Below are positions 53,515 through 61,375 of a DNA stretch of 64,000 nt, piece by piece. The position numbers and the translations under genes are program-made. Source of the DNA: Martelella sp. NC20. GTDB taxonomy: Bacteria > Pseudomonadota > Alphaproteobacteria > Rhizobiales > Rhizobiaceae. The notes under the pieces were generated by a model. The model was given only the letters and a program-made list of their open reading frames with translations. It did no database searches and was not told where the DNA came from. The stretch lies in NCBI RefSeq assembly GCF_013459645.1, contig NZ_CP054861.1, positions 664,501 through 728,500 on the forward strand. Reading direction: 5' to 3'. Positions within the stretch are counted from its first letter, which is position 1. Every line of letters begins with the position of its first letter.

Positions 53515-55017
53515 ATGAACAAGCTCGACAACGACCTCGGCAGACTGGGCGCCGCCGCGCGCGCCTTCCTCGATCGCGACCACGGACTGCATATCGATGG
53601 AAAGTCGAGCACGGGCGCGTCCCGATACGAGATCATCGACCCGACGAGCGGCCGGCCGGTCGCGACAGCTGCCGAAGCAAGCGTTGCGGATGTCAATGCC
53701 GCCGTCGTCGCGGCGCGGCGCGCCCTGAAGGGGCCGTGGGGCCGCATGCGCCCCAACGAGCGCCAGAACTGCCTGCTGCGCATGGCGGCGCTGCTCGAGC
53801 AGAACGGCCAGGAGATATCGGAGATCGGCGCAGTGGAATCGGGACGGCTGCTGGCCAATACGCGCGGCATCGATGTCGATTACTCGAACCACTTCCTCAC
53901 CTACATGGCGGGCTGGGCGACGAAGATAGAAGGCCGCACGATGCCGCTGTCGATGCCCTACATTCCCGACGGCGAATTCGACGGCTTCACATTTCGCGAG
54001 CCCATCGGCGTTGTCGCCGCGATCGTTCCATGGAACGTCGCTCTGGGCATCGCCGTCTGGAAGATCGCTCCCGCGCTGGCCGCCGGCTGCACCATGGTGC
54101 TGAAACCCGCGCCGCAGACGCCGCTGACCGCCTTGCGGTTCGCCGAGCTTGCCCTTGAAGCGGGCCTTCCCGAAGGCGTGTTGAACATCATCACCGGCAG
54201 CGCCCCGGAACTGGGCTCGGCCCTCGTCCAGCACCCCGATGTCGACAAGATCACCTTTACCGGCTCCACCGAGACCGGGCGATTGATCGCGCAGGCGACC
54301 GCCGGCTCCTTCAAGAGCGTGAGCATGGAATTGGGCGGCAAATCCCCGTTCCTCATCATGGAAGACGCCAATCTCGATCGCGCCATACCGGCGGCGGCCT
54401 GGGGCATCCTGGGCAATCACGGGCAAAATTGCTGCGCCGGCTCCCGCCTCTATGTCCACAAGCGCCATTATGAGGAGGTTCTCGAAGGGGTTTCCAAGAT
54501 CGCACGGGATATTCGGCTCGGCTCACCGCTGCTCCCGGAAACGCAGATGGGGCCGCTGGCCAACCACAGGCAGCGCGAACGGGTGCTCGGCTATATCGAG
54601 GCCGGGCGCAGCCAAGGCGCTCGCGTCGTCACCGGCGGCGGCGTTCCCGATCACGGCGGCGCCTATATCGAGCCGACCATTCTGGCCGATGTCACCGCCG
54701 ACATGACCCCTGTTCGCGAGGAGATCTTCGGCCCGGTGCTGGTGGCGGCATCGTTCGAGACGGACGAGGAGGCGCTGCGCCTCGCCAACGACACCGAATA
54801 CGGGTTGGGCGCCAGCATCTGGTCGCAGGACCTGGACCGCGTCCGGACCATGACCCGGGGTCTTGAGGCCGGATCGGTCTGGGTGAATGTCCACAACGCG
54901 CTGGACATGGCTCTACCCTTCGGCGGCTGGAAGAATTCCGGGCAGGGTTTCGATCTCGGTAAGGAGTCGGTCCTGGGACACACAAGGGTGAAGGCCGTGG
55001 TTCACCACTACCAGTAG
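53515..55017 (+). CDS. Aldehyde dehydrogenase family protein
   Basis: The 500-residue ALDH has IVPWNVALGIAVWKIAPALA, the FTGSTETG loop, MELGGKSPFL with the general-base glutamate, NHGQNCCAGSRLYVH with the nucleophilic cysteine and the C-terminal LPFGGWKNSG. ATG at 53515 is preceded by GGAG with 6-base spacing, favoured over ATG 53503. It is 42 bp after the ABC ATPase gene in the same direction and probably the last gene of the importer operon, acting on an aldehyde derived from the imported compound. It converges with the SDR gene. Confidence 0.88.
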   Translation: MNKLDNDLGRLGAAARAFLDRDHGLHIDGKSSTGASRYEIIDPTSGRPVATAAEASVADVNAAVVAARRALKGPWGRMRPNERQNCLLRMAALLEQNGQEISEIGAVESGRLLANTRGIDVDYSNHFLTYMAGWATKIEGRTMPLSMPYIPDGEFDGFTFREPIGVVAAIVPWNVALGIAVWKIAPALAAGCTMVLKPAPQTPLTALRFAELALEAGLPEGVLNIITGSAPELGSALVQHPDVDKITFTGSTETGRLIAQATAGSFKSVSMELGGKSPFLIMEDANLDRAIPAAAWGILGNHGQNCCAGSRLYVHKRHYEEVLEGVSKIARDIRLGSPLLPETQMGPLANHRQRERVLGYIEAGRSQGARVVTGGGVPDHGGAYIEPTILADVTADMTPVREEIFGPVLVAASFETDEEALRLANDTEYGLGASIWSQDLDRVRTMTRGLEAGSVWVNVHNALDMALPFGGWKNSGQGFDLGKESVLGHTRVKAVVHHYQ

Positions 55018-55061
55018 TCTGCAAGAGGCCCCAGGATCGATCGCGACCCCGGGGTCCGCGC

Positions 55062-55826
55062 CTAGCGCATATAGATGCCGCCATTGACGTCGAAGCAGGC
55101 TCCGTTGACGAAGCCGGATTCCGGCCCCGCCATCAAAACGATGAGTTTCGCGACGAATTTCGGATCGCCCAGGTGCCCGACCGGGATACCGGCAAGGGCG
55201 GCGGGTAGCTTGTCGTCGGTCAGCACGGAGCGCACCATCGGCGTGTCGTGCGGACCGGGCGCGATGGCGTTGGTCGTCACGCCGAAAGCGGCGAGATCGC
55301 GGGCGAACACCTTCGTCAGGGTCAGGATGGCGCCCTTGGAGGCGGCATAATGCGCCCCGGTGGCCGTGCCGCCATTCTGCCCGGCGATGGAGGCGAGATT
55401 GATGATCCGCCCGTAGCCATTCTGCTTGAAGTGCCGACCGAACACCTGGCTTCCGGCGAAACAGCCGCCGGCATTTGTCGCGAGGATGCTGTTGAAGTCC
55501 GCGGGATCGATGTCGAGCAGCGGCTTCACCTCGGTGCGCGCGGCGTTGTTCACCAGAACATGCGCCTTGCCCCAGCGTTCGACGATCATCTCGAGCGCCG
55601 ACTGGAAGTCGTCGGGCCGCGAGACATCTATTCTGACCGCCACGGCCGTCTGGCCGGTGCTGTCGAGCTCGGCCGCCAGTCCTTCGGCCGCCGTCAGGTC
55701 GACATCCGACACCACGACGCGAAAACCCGCCTCATGCAGGGCGCGGCAGATGTCCGCACCGAGCCCGTTGCCGCCGCCGGTGACCACGGCGGTCTGCGTT
55801 CCATCAACATCGAGCGCGGCCATCAC
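55062..55826 (-). CDS. Short-chain dehydrogenase/reductase
   Basis: The 254-residue classical SDR has the TGGGNGLGADIC cofactor motif, the VLVNNAA segment and the catalytic Ser-Tyr-Lys in NLASIAG...HYAASKGA. The acidic residue after beta-2 (VVSDVD) suggests NAD rather than NADP. The start is GTG 55826 or ATG 55823, with AGGG upstream. It is the most downstream of the leftward genes that include the monooxygenase and flavin reductase, and may oxidise a hydroxylated intermediate. Confidence 0.87.
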   Translation of the reverse strand: MMAALDVDGTQTAVVTGGGNGLGADICRALHEAGFRVVVSDVDLTAAEGLAAELDSTGQTAVAVRIDVSRPDDFQSALEMIVERWGKAHVLVNNAARTEVKPLLDIDPADFNSILATNAGGCFAGSQVFGRHFKQNGYGRIINLASIAGQNGGTATGAHYAASKGAILTLTKVFARDLAAFGVTTNAIAPGPHDTPMVRSVLTDDKLPAALAGIPVGHLGDPKFVAKLIVLMAGPESGFVNGACFDVNGGIYMR

Positions 55827-55949
55827 GATGCGCCCTCGATGTGTGCGGTCGCCCGTAGGGCGCGGAAGAGTGCGTGCATGTCAGTCGTCCTTTCCGGTTA
55901 TCTCATGCCACTGCGACAAGTAGCGTAATCGCGTTTCGAACCTGCGGCC

Positions 55950-57092
55950 TCAAGGATAGCCGGGCAAGCCCGGCTGATCGAGCATGACAGCGCCGGCCGC
56001 TGTCCAGGTTCCCATGCCCATGAAGGCATGCTGGCCGACGGCCGCGGCGTCCAGCATGCACCGGTTCAGCGTATGCCCGCGAATGATGGCGGGCGTGCCC
56101 CCGAGCTCGAAGGCGCGCCGCGATACATCCGCACCGGCCCGCGCCGCCTCGGTGGAGGCGAGGCGAAGATTGAGATGCACGTCGGGCGAAACCGGGTCGC
56201 CCACCAGGATCTGCTCCCAGGCCTTGTTGGTGACATCGTAAAAGAACGCACGCGCACCGGCGAGCGCGGCTTCCGCCTTGGCGAGATCTTGCTGCACATA
56301 AGGCTTGGCGCCGGCCGCTGGACCGCCGGTGATCGATTTGCGCCCCGCGCTTTCACGCAGGAAGTCGAGAGCCTCGCGCGCCGCGCCAAGCCCGACGACC
56401 GCAAGAACCTGGGCCGCAAGCGCCATTGCCGGGTATTGGAAGATCGGCTCGCTCCGCTCTGCCTTCGAACCCCGGATGAAAGTCCAGTCCGCCGATACCA
56501 GAACATCTTTCGCGACGATATCATGGCTACCGGTCGCACACAGCCCCACCGTATCCCAGACCTCATCGATCTCCACACTGTCGGCCGGCATGACCGCCAT
56601 GCGCGGCAAGGGGCTGTCGTTGGAGTCATCGATGATGCCGCCGCCGATCAGATCTGCGCCCATGCAGCCCGAGGCGTACGGCCACCGGCCGTTGACCAGA
56701 AAGCCCTTGTCGGTCTTCTCGGCCTTTTGCGGAGGAAAGATCGATCCGGCAAAGGTCAGGTCGGGGTTCTGGCCGTAGAGGTGCTCGAACGTGTCCTTGG
56801 GGAGCGCGGCAAGATAGGTGGAGCTGACGCCGAAGCTGGCAACCCAGCCGGCTGACGCGTCGGCGCGCGACAGTTCCTCGATGAGATGCAGGAACTGGGC
56901 GGGCGTCAACTCATCGCCCCCGAGAGACTTGGGCACGAAGGCGCGATAAACGCCGATTTTCTTCAGCTTCCGGACGATATCGCCGGGAACATGCCGCAGC
57001 GTCTCGAACTCCTGCCGACGCGACCGGATCTCCTGCTTGAGGCTTTCCAGTTCGCTTTTTTCCTCGACCGCTTCAAGGACTTGGTCGCTCAT
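55950..57092 (-). CDS. Acyl-CoA dehydrogenase-fold flavin monooxygenase
   Basis: The 380-residue protein resembles the acyl-CoA dehydrogenase-like hydroxylases (HsaA/HpaH-like, two-component FMN- or FAD-dependent). Features are FVPKSLGGDELTPAQFLHLI, ADASAGWVASFGVSSTYLAA, NGRWPYASGCMGADLIGGG and the C-terminal RRAFELGGTPAIIRGHTLNR. ATG at 57092 follows GGGAG with 6-base spacing. Such enzymes need reduced flavin from a partner reductase, which is encoded 70 bp upstream. Substrates in the family include phenols, steroids and other aromatics; the actual one is unknown. Confidence 0.83.
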   Translation of the reverse strand: MSDQVLEAVEEKSELESLKQEIRSRRQEFETLRHVPGDIVRKLKKIGVYRAFVPKSLGGDELTPAQFLHLIEELSRADASAGWVASFGVSSTYLAALPKDTFEHLYGQNPDLTFAGSIFPPQKAEKTDKGFLVNGRWPYASGCMGADLIGGGIIDDSNDSPLPRMAVMPADSVEIDEVWDTVGLCATGSHDIVAKDVLVSADWTFIRGSKAERSEPIFQYPAMALAAQVLAVVGLGAAREALDFLRESAGRKSITGGPAAGAKPYVQQDLAKAEAALAGARAFFYDVTNKAWEQILVGDPVSPDVHLNLRLASTEAARAGADVSRRAFELGGTPAIIRGHTLNRCMLDAAAVGQHAFMGMGTWTAAGAVMLDQPGLPGYP

Positions 57093-57162
57093 GATCGTCT
57101 CCCTTTTCCGGGGCACTTCCGGCGAAAACCGGAATCGCACCATCTGTTTGTCTTTTCGCGCT

Positions 57163-58098
57163 TCAGGCGTCAGGCTTCCGGCTATCTGGCTCCCGGTTCG
57201 CGCTTACGAATTTGAGAATTCCACGGCTCAGCAGTTCGGCATCGCGCTCGTGCGCGCGCCGCGGCCAGCGATGGATGGAATTGAGCATGCCGATGATGGC
57301 GTTGGCGGCCATGTCCGGGTCGTCGACATCGAACTCACCACTTTCCTTGCCGCGCTTCAGCAGTTTGCGAAGCTTGTCTTCGACGTTCCGCTTGCGCTCG
57401 TTGACCTTTTCAAGTTCGTCGGCGGCGGCGAAGCTCTCGTGCGAATAGAACTCGCGCAGCAAATCAACTCTCGGGGCGTTGAGATCGATGAAGACCTGCG
57501 CGAAGTCCCCGAGCTGCTCGGTGGGGGAATCCGATGCCTTCATGGTTCTATCAAGCGCCTGATCGACCTCTCCGACGACAGCCTCGTAAGCCGCGATCTG
57601 CTCGCTTTTGGCGCGCACGAGGCTCGCCCAGGTCCCGTTCATGAACAGCAGCGGCTGCTCGTCCGGCATCACGGACACCGCTTCGACAAGCCCGACGAAT
57701 AGTGTGTGCGTGGAAAACTCGATCGCCTGCGCCAGGCTGCATTCGAAGCTTGCGGCGCTGTCGGACAGCACCGGCGCCCCGCGCCCGGAGGTGCGCCAAT
57801 TGCCATATGCAAAGCGCTCTTCGCCCTTGACCCCTTTGCCGCCGGCAAAGGCGCTGGCGATCTCATGCTGATCGCGCCGCAGGACATTGACCACGAAGCC
57901 CTTGCCGGCGGTGATCGCCGCATGGGAGGCGTTGGAGCGATTGACCGCGACACCGAGTTGCGGCGGCTCCGCGGTCAGCGACATCACCGCCGTCGCTGTC
58001 ATGCCTGCCCGCGCCCCGGGCTCGCCCGCCGTGATCACATTCACCGCGGCAGCCAATTGCCGCATGCCCGTTCGGAAGTCGTCCTGCGAAACCGTCAT
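57163..58098 (-). CDS. Flavin reductase fused to a TetR-type ligand-binding domain
   Basis: The 311-residue protein starts with a flavin reductase (HpaC-like) domain, residues 1-155: FRTGMRQLAAAVNVITAGEP, GMTATAVMSLTAEPPQLGVA and the HTLFVGLVEAV strand. The second part, about 165-300, lacks enzyme motifs but reads VFIDLNAPRVDLLREFYSHE and DMAANAIIGMLNSIHRWPRR. That is the pattern of TetR C-terminal ligand-binding domains (the AILGMxNWVYRW type). No helix-turn-helix is present, so it should not bind DNA by itself. GGAGGAG precedes ATG 58098. It should supply reduced flavin to the monooxygenase; the TetR-like domain may sense the substrate or mediate dimerisation (inference). Confidence 0.8.
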   Translation of the reverse strand: MTVSQDDFRTGMRQLAAAVNVITAGEPGARAGMTATAVMSLTAEPPQLGVAVNRSNASHAAITAGKGFVVNVLRRDQHEIASAFAGGKGVKGEERFAYGNWRTSGRGAPVLSDSAASFECSLAQAIEFSTHTLFVGLVEAVSVMPDEQPLLFMNGTWASLVRAKSEQIAAYEAVVGEVDQALDRTMKASDSPTEQLGDFAQVFIDLNAPRVDLLREFYSHESFAAADELEKVNERKRNVEDKLRKLLKRGKESGEFDVDDPDMAANAIIGMLNSIHRWPRRAHERDAELLSRGILKFVSANREPDSRKPDA

Positions 58099-58133
58099 GT
58101 CTACACTCCTCCGCGATCTCGCCAATTATAGGA

Positions 58134-58147
58134 ATATTCACTCGAAA
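58134..58147. promoter_or_regulatory. Putative MarR-type operator half, reductase promoter
   Basis: ATATTCACTCGAAA lies 36 bp upstream of the reductase start. It shares ATATTCA and CGAA with the two sites in the NTF2-like/MarR divergent region. Confidence 0.35.
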
Positions 58148-58230
58148 TGTCGACTAATTTTTGACAAAAGCCGATTTCTCCGTCTCGAAGTCGGGCCCGA
58201 AAAAGGGCCGAAGCGGTCAGGATTGGCCGG

Positions 58231-58641
58231 TTACGGGCAAAAAGTTTCCTGCAGAAACAGCCAGCCCGGCCGCTTACCGTCGCCCCGGTCCACCAGCACC
58301 GCCGCCGCCCAGCGATCATTGGTTCCGGAGTCCTGAATCTGGCGCTCCTTGTAGCGGACAAGCGCGGTATTGCCGGCGATATGACGGATCTCCACGTCGC
58401 TGATCTCCATGACCAGCGTGGGCCGGCTGCCGCGCTGCTTGGGAAAGCCGCCGCGCATCGCCTCGATGCTCACGACATTGCCCGCCGCGCCAACCATCTG
58501 GTAGCCGGGCTCAAAGCACTGCAGGACGGTATCGGCATCCTCGGTGCCTTCCGCCCTGAACCAGGCCTGCAACTGCCGATGCAGCGCGTCCGGCTCCTTC
58601 TCCGCCATCGCCGTGAATGATGCTTGCTCTGAACCCGTCAT
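58231..58641 (-). CDS. NTF2-like (SnoaL/DUF4440-type) protein
   Basis: This 136-residue protein has the alpha-plus-beta cone pattern of NTF2-like proteins: LQAWFRAEGTEDADTVLQCF, EPGYQMVG, then strands ending LVRYKERQIQDSG and GWLFLQETFCP. Members include ketosteroid isomerase-like enzymes and binding proteins; catalytic residues cannot be assigned. GAGGGAGAATAAA precedes the ATG. It lies 132 bp upstream of the flavin reductase gene on the same strand and is divergent from the MarR gene. Confidence 0.75.
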   Translation of the reverse strand: MTGSEQASFTAMAEKEPDALHRQLQAWFRAEGTEDADTVLQCFEPGYQMVGAAGNVVSIEAMRGGFPKQRGSRPTLVMEISDVEIRHIAGNTALVRYKERQIQDSGTNDRWAAAVLVDRGDGKRPGWLFLQETFCP

Positions 58642-58774
58642 TTTATTCTCCCTCGAAACCGGTTATCGGCGGTCATCCCAGCCTGATACCAGGCATATTC
58701 TTCTGGTCTTTTCGCGCCGGCCGTCTCAGTCGCCATTTGGTTGACACGTATCAAGAAAGTAGCATATTTAATGG

Positions 58775-58793
58775 AATATTCAAACGAATTTGA
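58775..58793. promoter_or_regulatory. Putative MarR-type operator 1
   Basis: AATATTCAAACGAATTTGA contains the palindrome TCAAA-CGAA-TTTGA (58780-58793). It lies in the divergent region between the NTF2-like gene and the MarR gene, about 140 bp from the former's start. Confidence 0.45.
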
Positions 58794-58870
58794 CCCTACC
58801 AGACGGGTTCGAAGCGGTGGGCGCAGCAAAAAGCGCCTTGCTCACGGCCCTCCATATGATGTTTAAGACG

Positions 58871-58887
58871 TATTCAAATCGCGTTTG
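58871..58887. promoter_or_regulatory. Putative MarR-type operator 2
   Basis: TATTCAAATCGCGTTTG contains CAAA-TCGCG-TTTG and is very similar to the site at 58775. It lies about 64 bp upstream of the MarR start at 58951, suitable for autoregulation. Confidence 0.45.
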
Positions 58888-58950
58888 CGCGGCTTGGGAC
58901 GACGCGATCGACAACATCACGGGACACTGGGGATGGAGAAGTCAGTTCAA

Positions 58951-59424
58951 ATGAGCAAGACGACCGAGCCTAAGGTAAGCCTTGACCCGACGAAAGACGA
59001 TTTCGATTATCAGACGTCGCCCTTTTACAATCTTGCCCGGGTCATCTCCCTTTATCACCAGCGCCTCGATGCAGCCCTCAAGCCGGTGGGCATGGACGTG
59101 GCCCGCTGGCGCATCCTGACCATTCTCGAGAAGCATGAACCCGCCACCGTTACCAGGCTGTCGACAGAGACGATGATCCGGATTTCCACCATCGCCAAGC
59201 TGGTTCAGCGCATGACGGCGGAGGGGCTTGTGGACACGAGGCCATCGACCGAGGATGCGCGCTCCACGGACGTATTCCTGACCGAGCTTGGCCGGGAGAA
59301 GATGGAAGTGGTTTTCCAGAAGGCCCGCGCGATCGCCATTCAGGCCTGCCACGATATCGAGACCGACGACCTGCACGCCGTAAACGTGATCACCCGGAAG
59401 ATCTTCTCCAACCTCAATCCGTGA
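58951..59424 (+). CDS. MarR-family transcriptional regulator
   Basis: The 157-residue protein has the MarR winged-helix pattern: LARVISLYHQRLDAALKPVG, WRILTILEKHEPATVTRLST, ISTIAKLVQRMTAEGLV and the wing with STEDARSTDVFLTELGRE. The start is taken as ATG 58951 after GGAGAAG; ATG 58933 in the same frame is also possible and would add six residues. It is divergent from the NTF2-like/flavin reductase/monooxygenase genes and is their likely repressor, released by an aromatic or related ligand. Confidence 0.85.
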   Translation: MSKTTEPKVSLDPTKDDFDYQTSPFYNLARVISLYHQRLDAALKPVGMDVARWRILTILEKHEPATVTRLSTETMIRISTIAKLVQRMTAEGLVDTRPSTEDARSTDVFLTELGREKMEVVFQKARAIAIQACHDIETDDLHAVNVITRKIFSNLNP

Positions 59425-59818
59425 ACGCGACCCCTGAACCCTGGCCGAACCGATTTTCGCCCCGACAGCGCCTCACCCGGACAGATGAGCCAAACAAGCG
59501 CTGCCGCATGCGGATCACGCGCATTGACAAACTACCATTTTCATGCGAATTTTCTCCTAAATAAGAAGATTGATCGCGGTCTGCGTACCCGATCACGAGA
59601 GGGGACTGATGGTGTGCGGAGCAATGCCCGGCGGGAGACCGGGCCATCCGATGTCGTGCCCGTTACGCCTTTGGCGTGACGTTCAGCGAACGATTCCGCC
59701 GATTTACGCCGACAATTAAGCACCGAAAATCTGCAACGAGAACAGTTCAGCGCCTCCCCTTGAACAGAAGAACGTTACAAAACTTTATATGTAAACGACT
59801 GAAAAGGAGACGTCACAG
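59425..59818. other. Intergenic region upstream of the second TRAP operon
   Basis: In this 394-bp stretch, TTGACA (59524-59529) is followed after 17 bases by GAATTT, a weak candidate promoter. An AT-rich stretch, AAACTTTATATGTAAACGAC, lies just before the ribosome site AAAGGAG. No gene is apparent. Confidence 0.4.
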
Positions 59819-60841
59819 ATGAAGCATATCGGAAAGCTTGCGGCCGCATCCGCCTTGTTCTTGATGCAGGCATCCAACGCGGTCTGGGCCGAGACCACGA
59901 TGCGGTTCTCGATCTGGCTGCCGCCCACCCACCCGCTGGTGGCGGATGTTCTGGTTCCCTTCGCCGAGGATATCGAGAAGGTCACCGAGAACCGGGTGAA
60001 AGTCGAAATACTTCCCGCTCCGCTGGGCGCTCCTCCCGCGCATTACGATCTCGTGAAAAACGGCGTCGTCGATCTGGCGCAGGGCAACCAAGCCTATACG
60101 CCGGGCCGGTTCAAGACGATGGTCGTCGGCGAACTGCCATTCCTCGGCGATACCGCCGAAGCAACCTCGGTCGCCTACTGGCGCACCTGGGACGCCATGC
60201 TGAAAGATGCCGGCGAATATGACGACGTACACGTGCTGAGCGTCTTCACCCACGGCCCGGGCGGGGCCTTCTTCAAGAATCCGGACATCGACAGCGTCGA
60301 CCAGATCAACGGCCTGAAGATGCGCGTCGGCGGCGGCGTTGCGCATGAGGTCGCCACCACGCTCGGCGCCGCGCCGGTCGAGGGACCGTCGTCCAAGGCA
60401 TACGAGCTTCTGTCCCAGGGCGTGGCGGACGGCATCTTCTTCCCGCTGGAATCGGTGAAGTATTTCAATCTCGACAGCCTGCTGTCGAAGGGCCTTATGG
60501 TCCCCGGCGGTCTCTATAACACCTCCTTCTTCATGATCATGGGCAAGAACACCTGGGAAAGCCTCTCTGAAGAAGACAAGGCTGCCATCGACAAGATCAG
60601 CGGCGAAGCGCTGGCGCGCAAGGCGGGCCAGATGTGGGACCGGATCGATGGCGAAGCCCGAGAGGCAATGGCCGGCACCGTTGCAATCCAGCAGATCTCC
60701 GACGCGGATATGGCAGCGCTCAAGGAGAAACTCCAGCCGGTCATCGAAAAGGGCATCGAAGAAGTCTCCTCCACGGGGATCGACGGCCAAGCCGCTTATG
60801 AGATGATGAAGGCCGAAGTGGCCAAGGTATCGGCTGAATAG
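59819..60841 (+). CDS. TRAP transporter solute-binding protein (DctP type) 2
   Basis: The 340-residue protein has a Sec signal peptide (to about WAE at residue 25) and a DctP fold with FSIWLPPTHPLVADVLVPFA, LKMRVGGGVAHEVATTLGAA in the ligand-arginine region, and LLSQGVADGIFFPLESVKYF. AAAGGAG lies upstream of the ATG. Unlike the first TRAP system there is no hairpin between it and the small permease gene (30 bp). Its ligand is probably related to the substrate of the opine-dehydrogenase-like enzyme encoded downstream. Confidence 0.88.
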   Translation: MKHIGKLAAASALFLMQASNAVWAETTMRFSIWLPPTHPLVADVLVPFAEDIEKVTENRVKVEILPAPLGAPPAHYDLVKNGVVDLAQGNQAYTPGRFKTMVVGELPFLGDTAEATSVAYWRTWDAMLKDAGEYDDVHVLSVFTHGPGGAFFKNPDIDSVDQINGLKMRVGGGVAHEVATTLGAAPVEGPSSKAYELLSQGVADGIFFPLESVKYFNLDSLLSKGLMVPGGLYNTSFFMIMGKNTWESLSEEDKAAIDKISGEALARKAGQMWDRIDGEAREAMAGTVAIQQISDADMAALKEKLQPVIEKGIEEVSSTGIDGQAAYEMMKAEVAKVSAE

Positions 60842-60871
60842 GCAATCGCCTGACAGGGGAGGCCCACGGAC

Positions 60872-61375
60872 ATGCGTTCCAAGCCACTGAAAATCGCCGT
60901 TCTGGGTCTCAGGATCTTTTGCGGCGTGATGCTGGTCTCCATGATGATGCTCACCATCGTGGATGTCGTGGGACGATACCTGATGAACCGCCCTCTGATC
61001 GGCGCAACCGAAATGACCGAACTGCTGCTGGCGGCCATCATCTTCGTGGGGCTGCCGGCAGCGAGCCTTGATGACGAGCACATCACCGTGGACTTCATCT
61101 CGGCCAGAACGCCGCTGTCCGTCGAACCGTTTCGACGGGCGCTGATCGCCGTCGTGTCGGCGGTGGTTCTGGGCGTGGTGTGCTGGCGGCTGTGGATCGT
61201 GGGCGACAATCTGTCCAGCTACGGCGCGGTGACCGACAGTCTGGATATCCCCGTCGCCCCGGTCGCCTACCTCACCTCGGTGCTGACCGGGATCGCCATG
61301 CTTATCACCTTGCTGGTCGGCTTTGCCCCGCCCCGGCGTTCAAAACACGTTCTAGACCAGGATAAGACCTTATGA
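60872..61375 (+). CDS. TRAP transporter small permease (DctQ type) 2
   Basis: This is a 167-residue protein with four hydrophobic segments, including the conserved IVDVVGRYLMNRPLIGATEM region and SLDDEHITVDFISARTP. GGGGAGG precedes the ATG. The stop overlaps the large permease ATG by 4 bases. It bridges binding protein and large permease in the inner membrane. Confidence 0.87.
   Translation: MRSKPLKIAVLGLRIFCGVMLVSMMMLTIVDVVGRYLMNRPLIGATEMTELLLAAIIFVGLPAASLDDEHITVDFISARTPLSVEPFRRALIAVVSAVVLGVVCWRLWIVGDNLSSYGAVTDSLDIPVAPVAYLTSVLTGIAMLITLLVGFAPPRRSKHVLDQDKTL

Noticed and set aside
55048..55059. GACCCCGGGGTC palindrome between convergent genes as a terminator
   Set aside because: The perfect palindrome leaves no loop and has no T run, so it cannot form a normal terminator hairpin.
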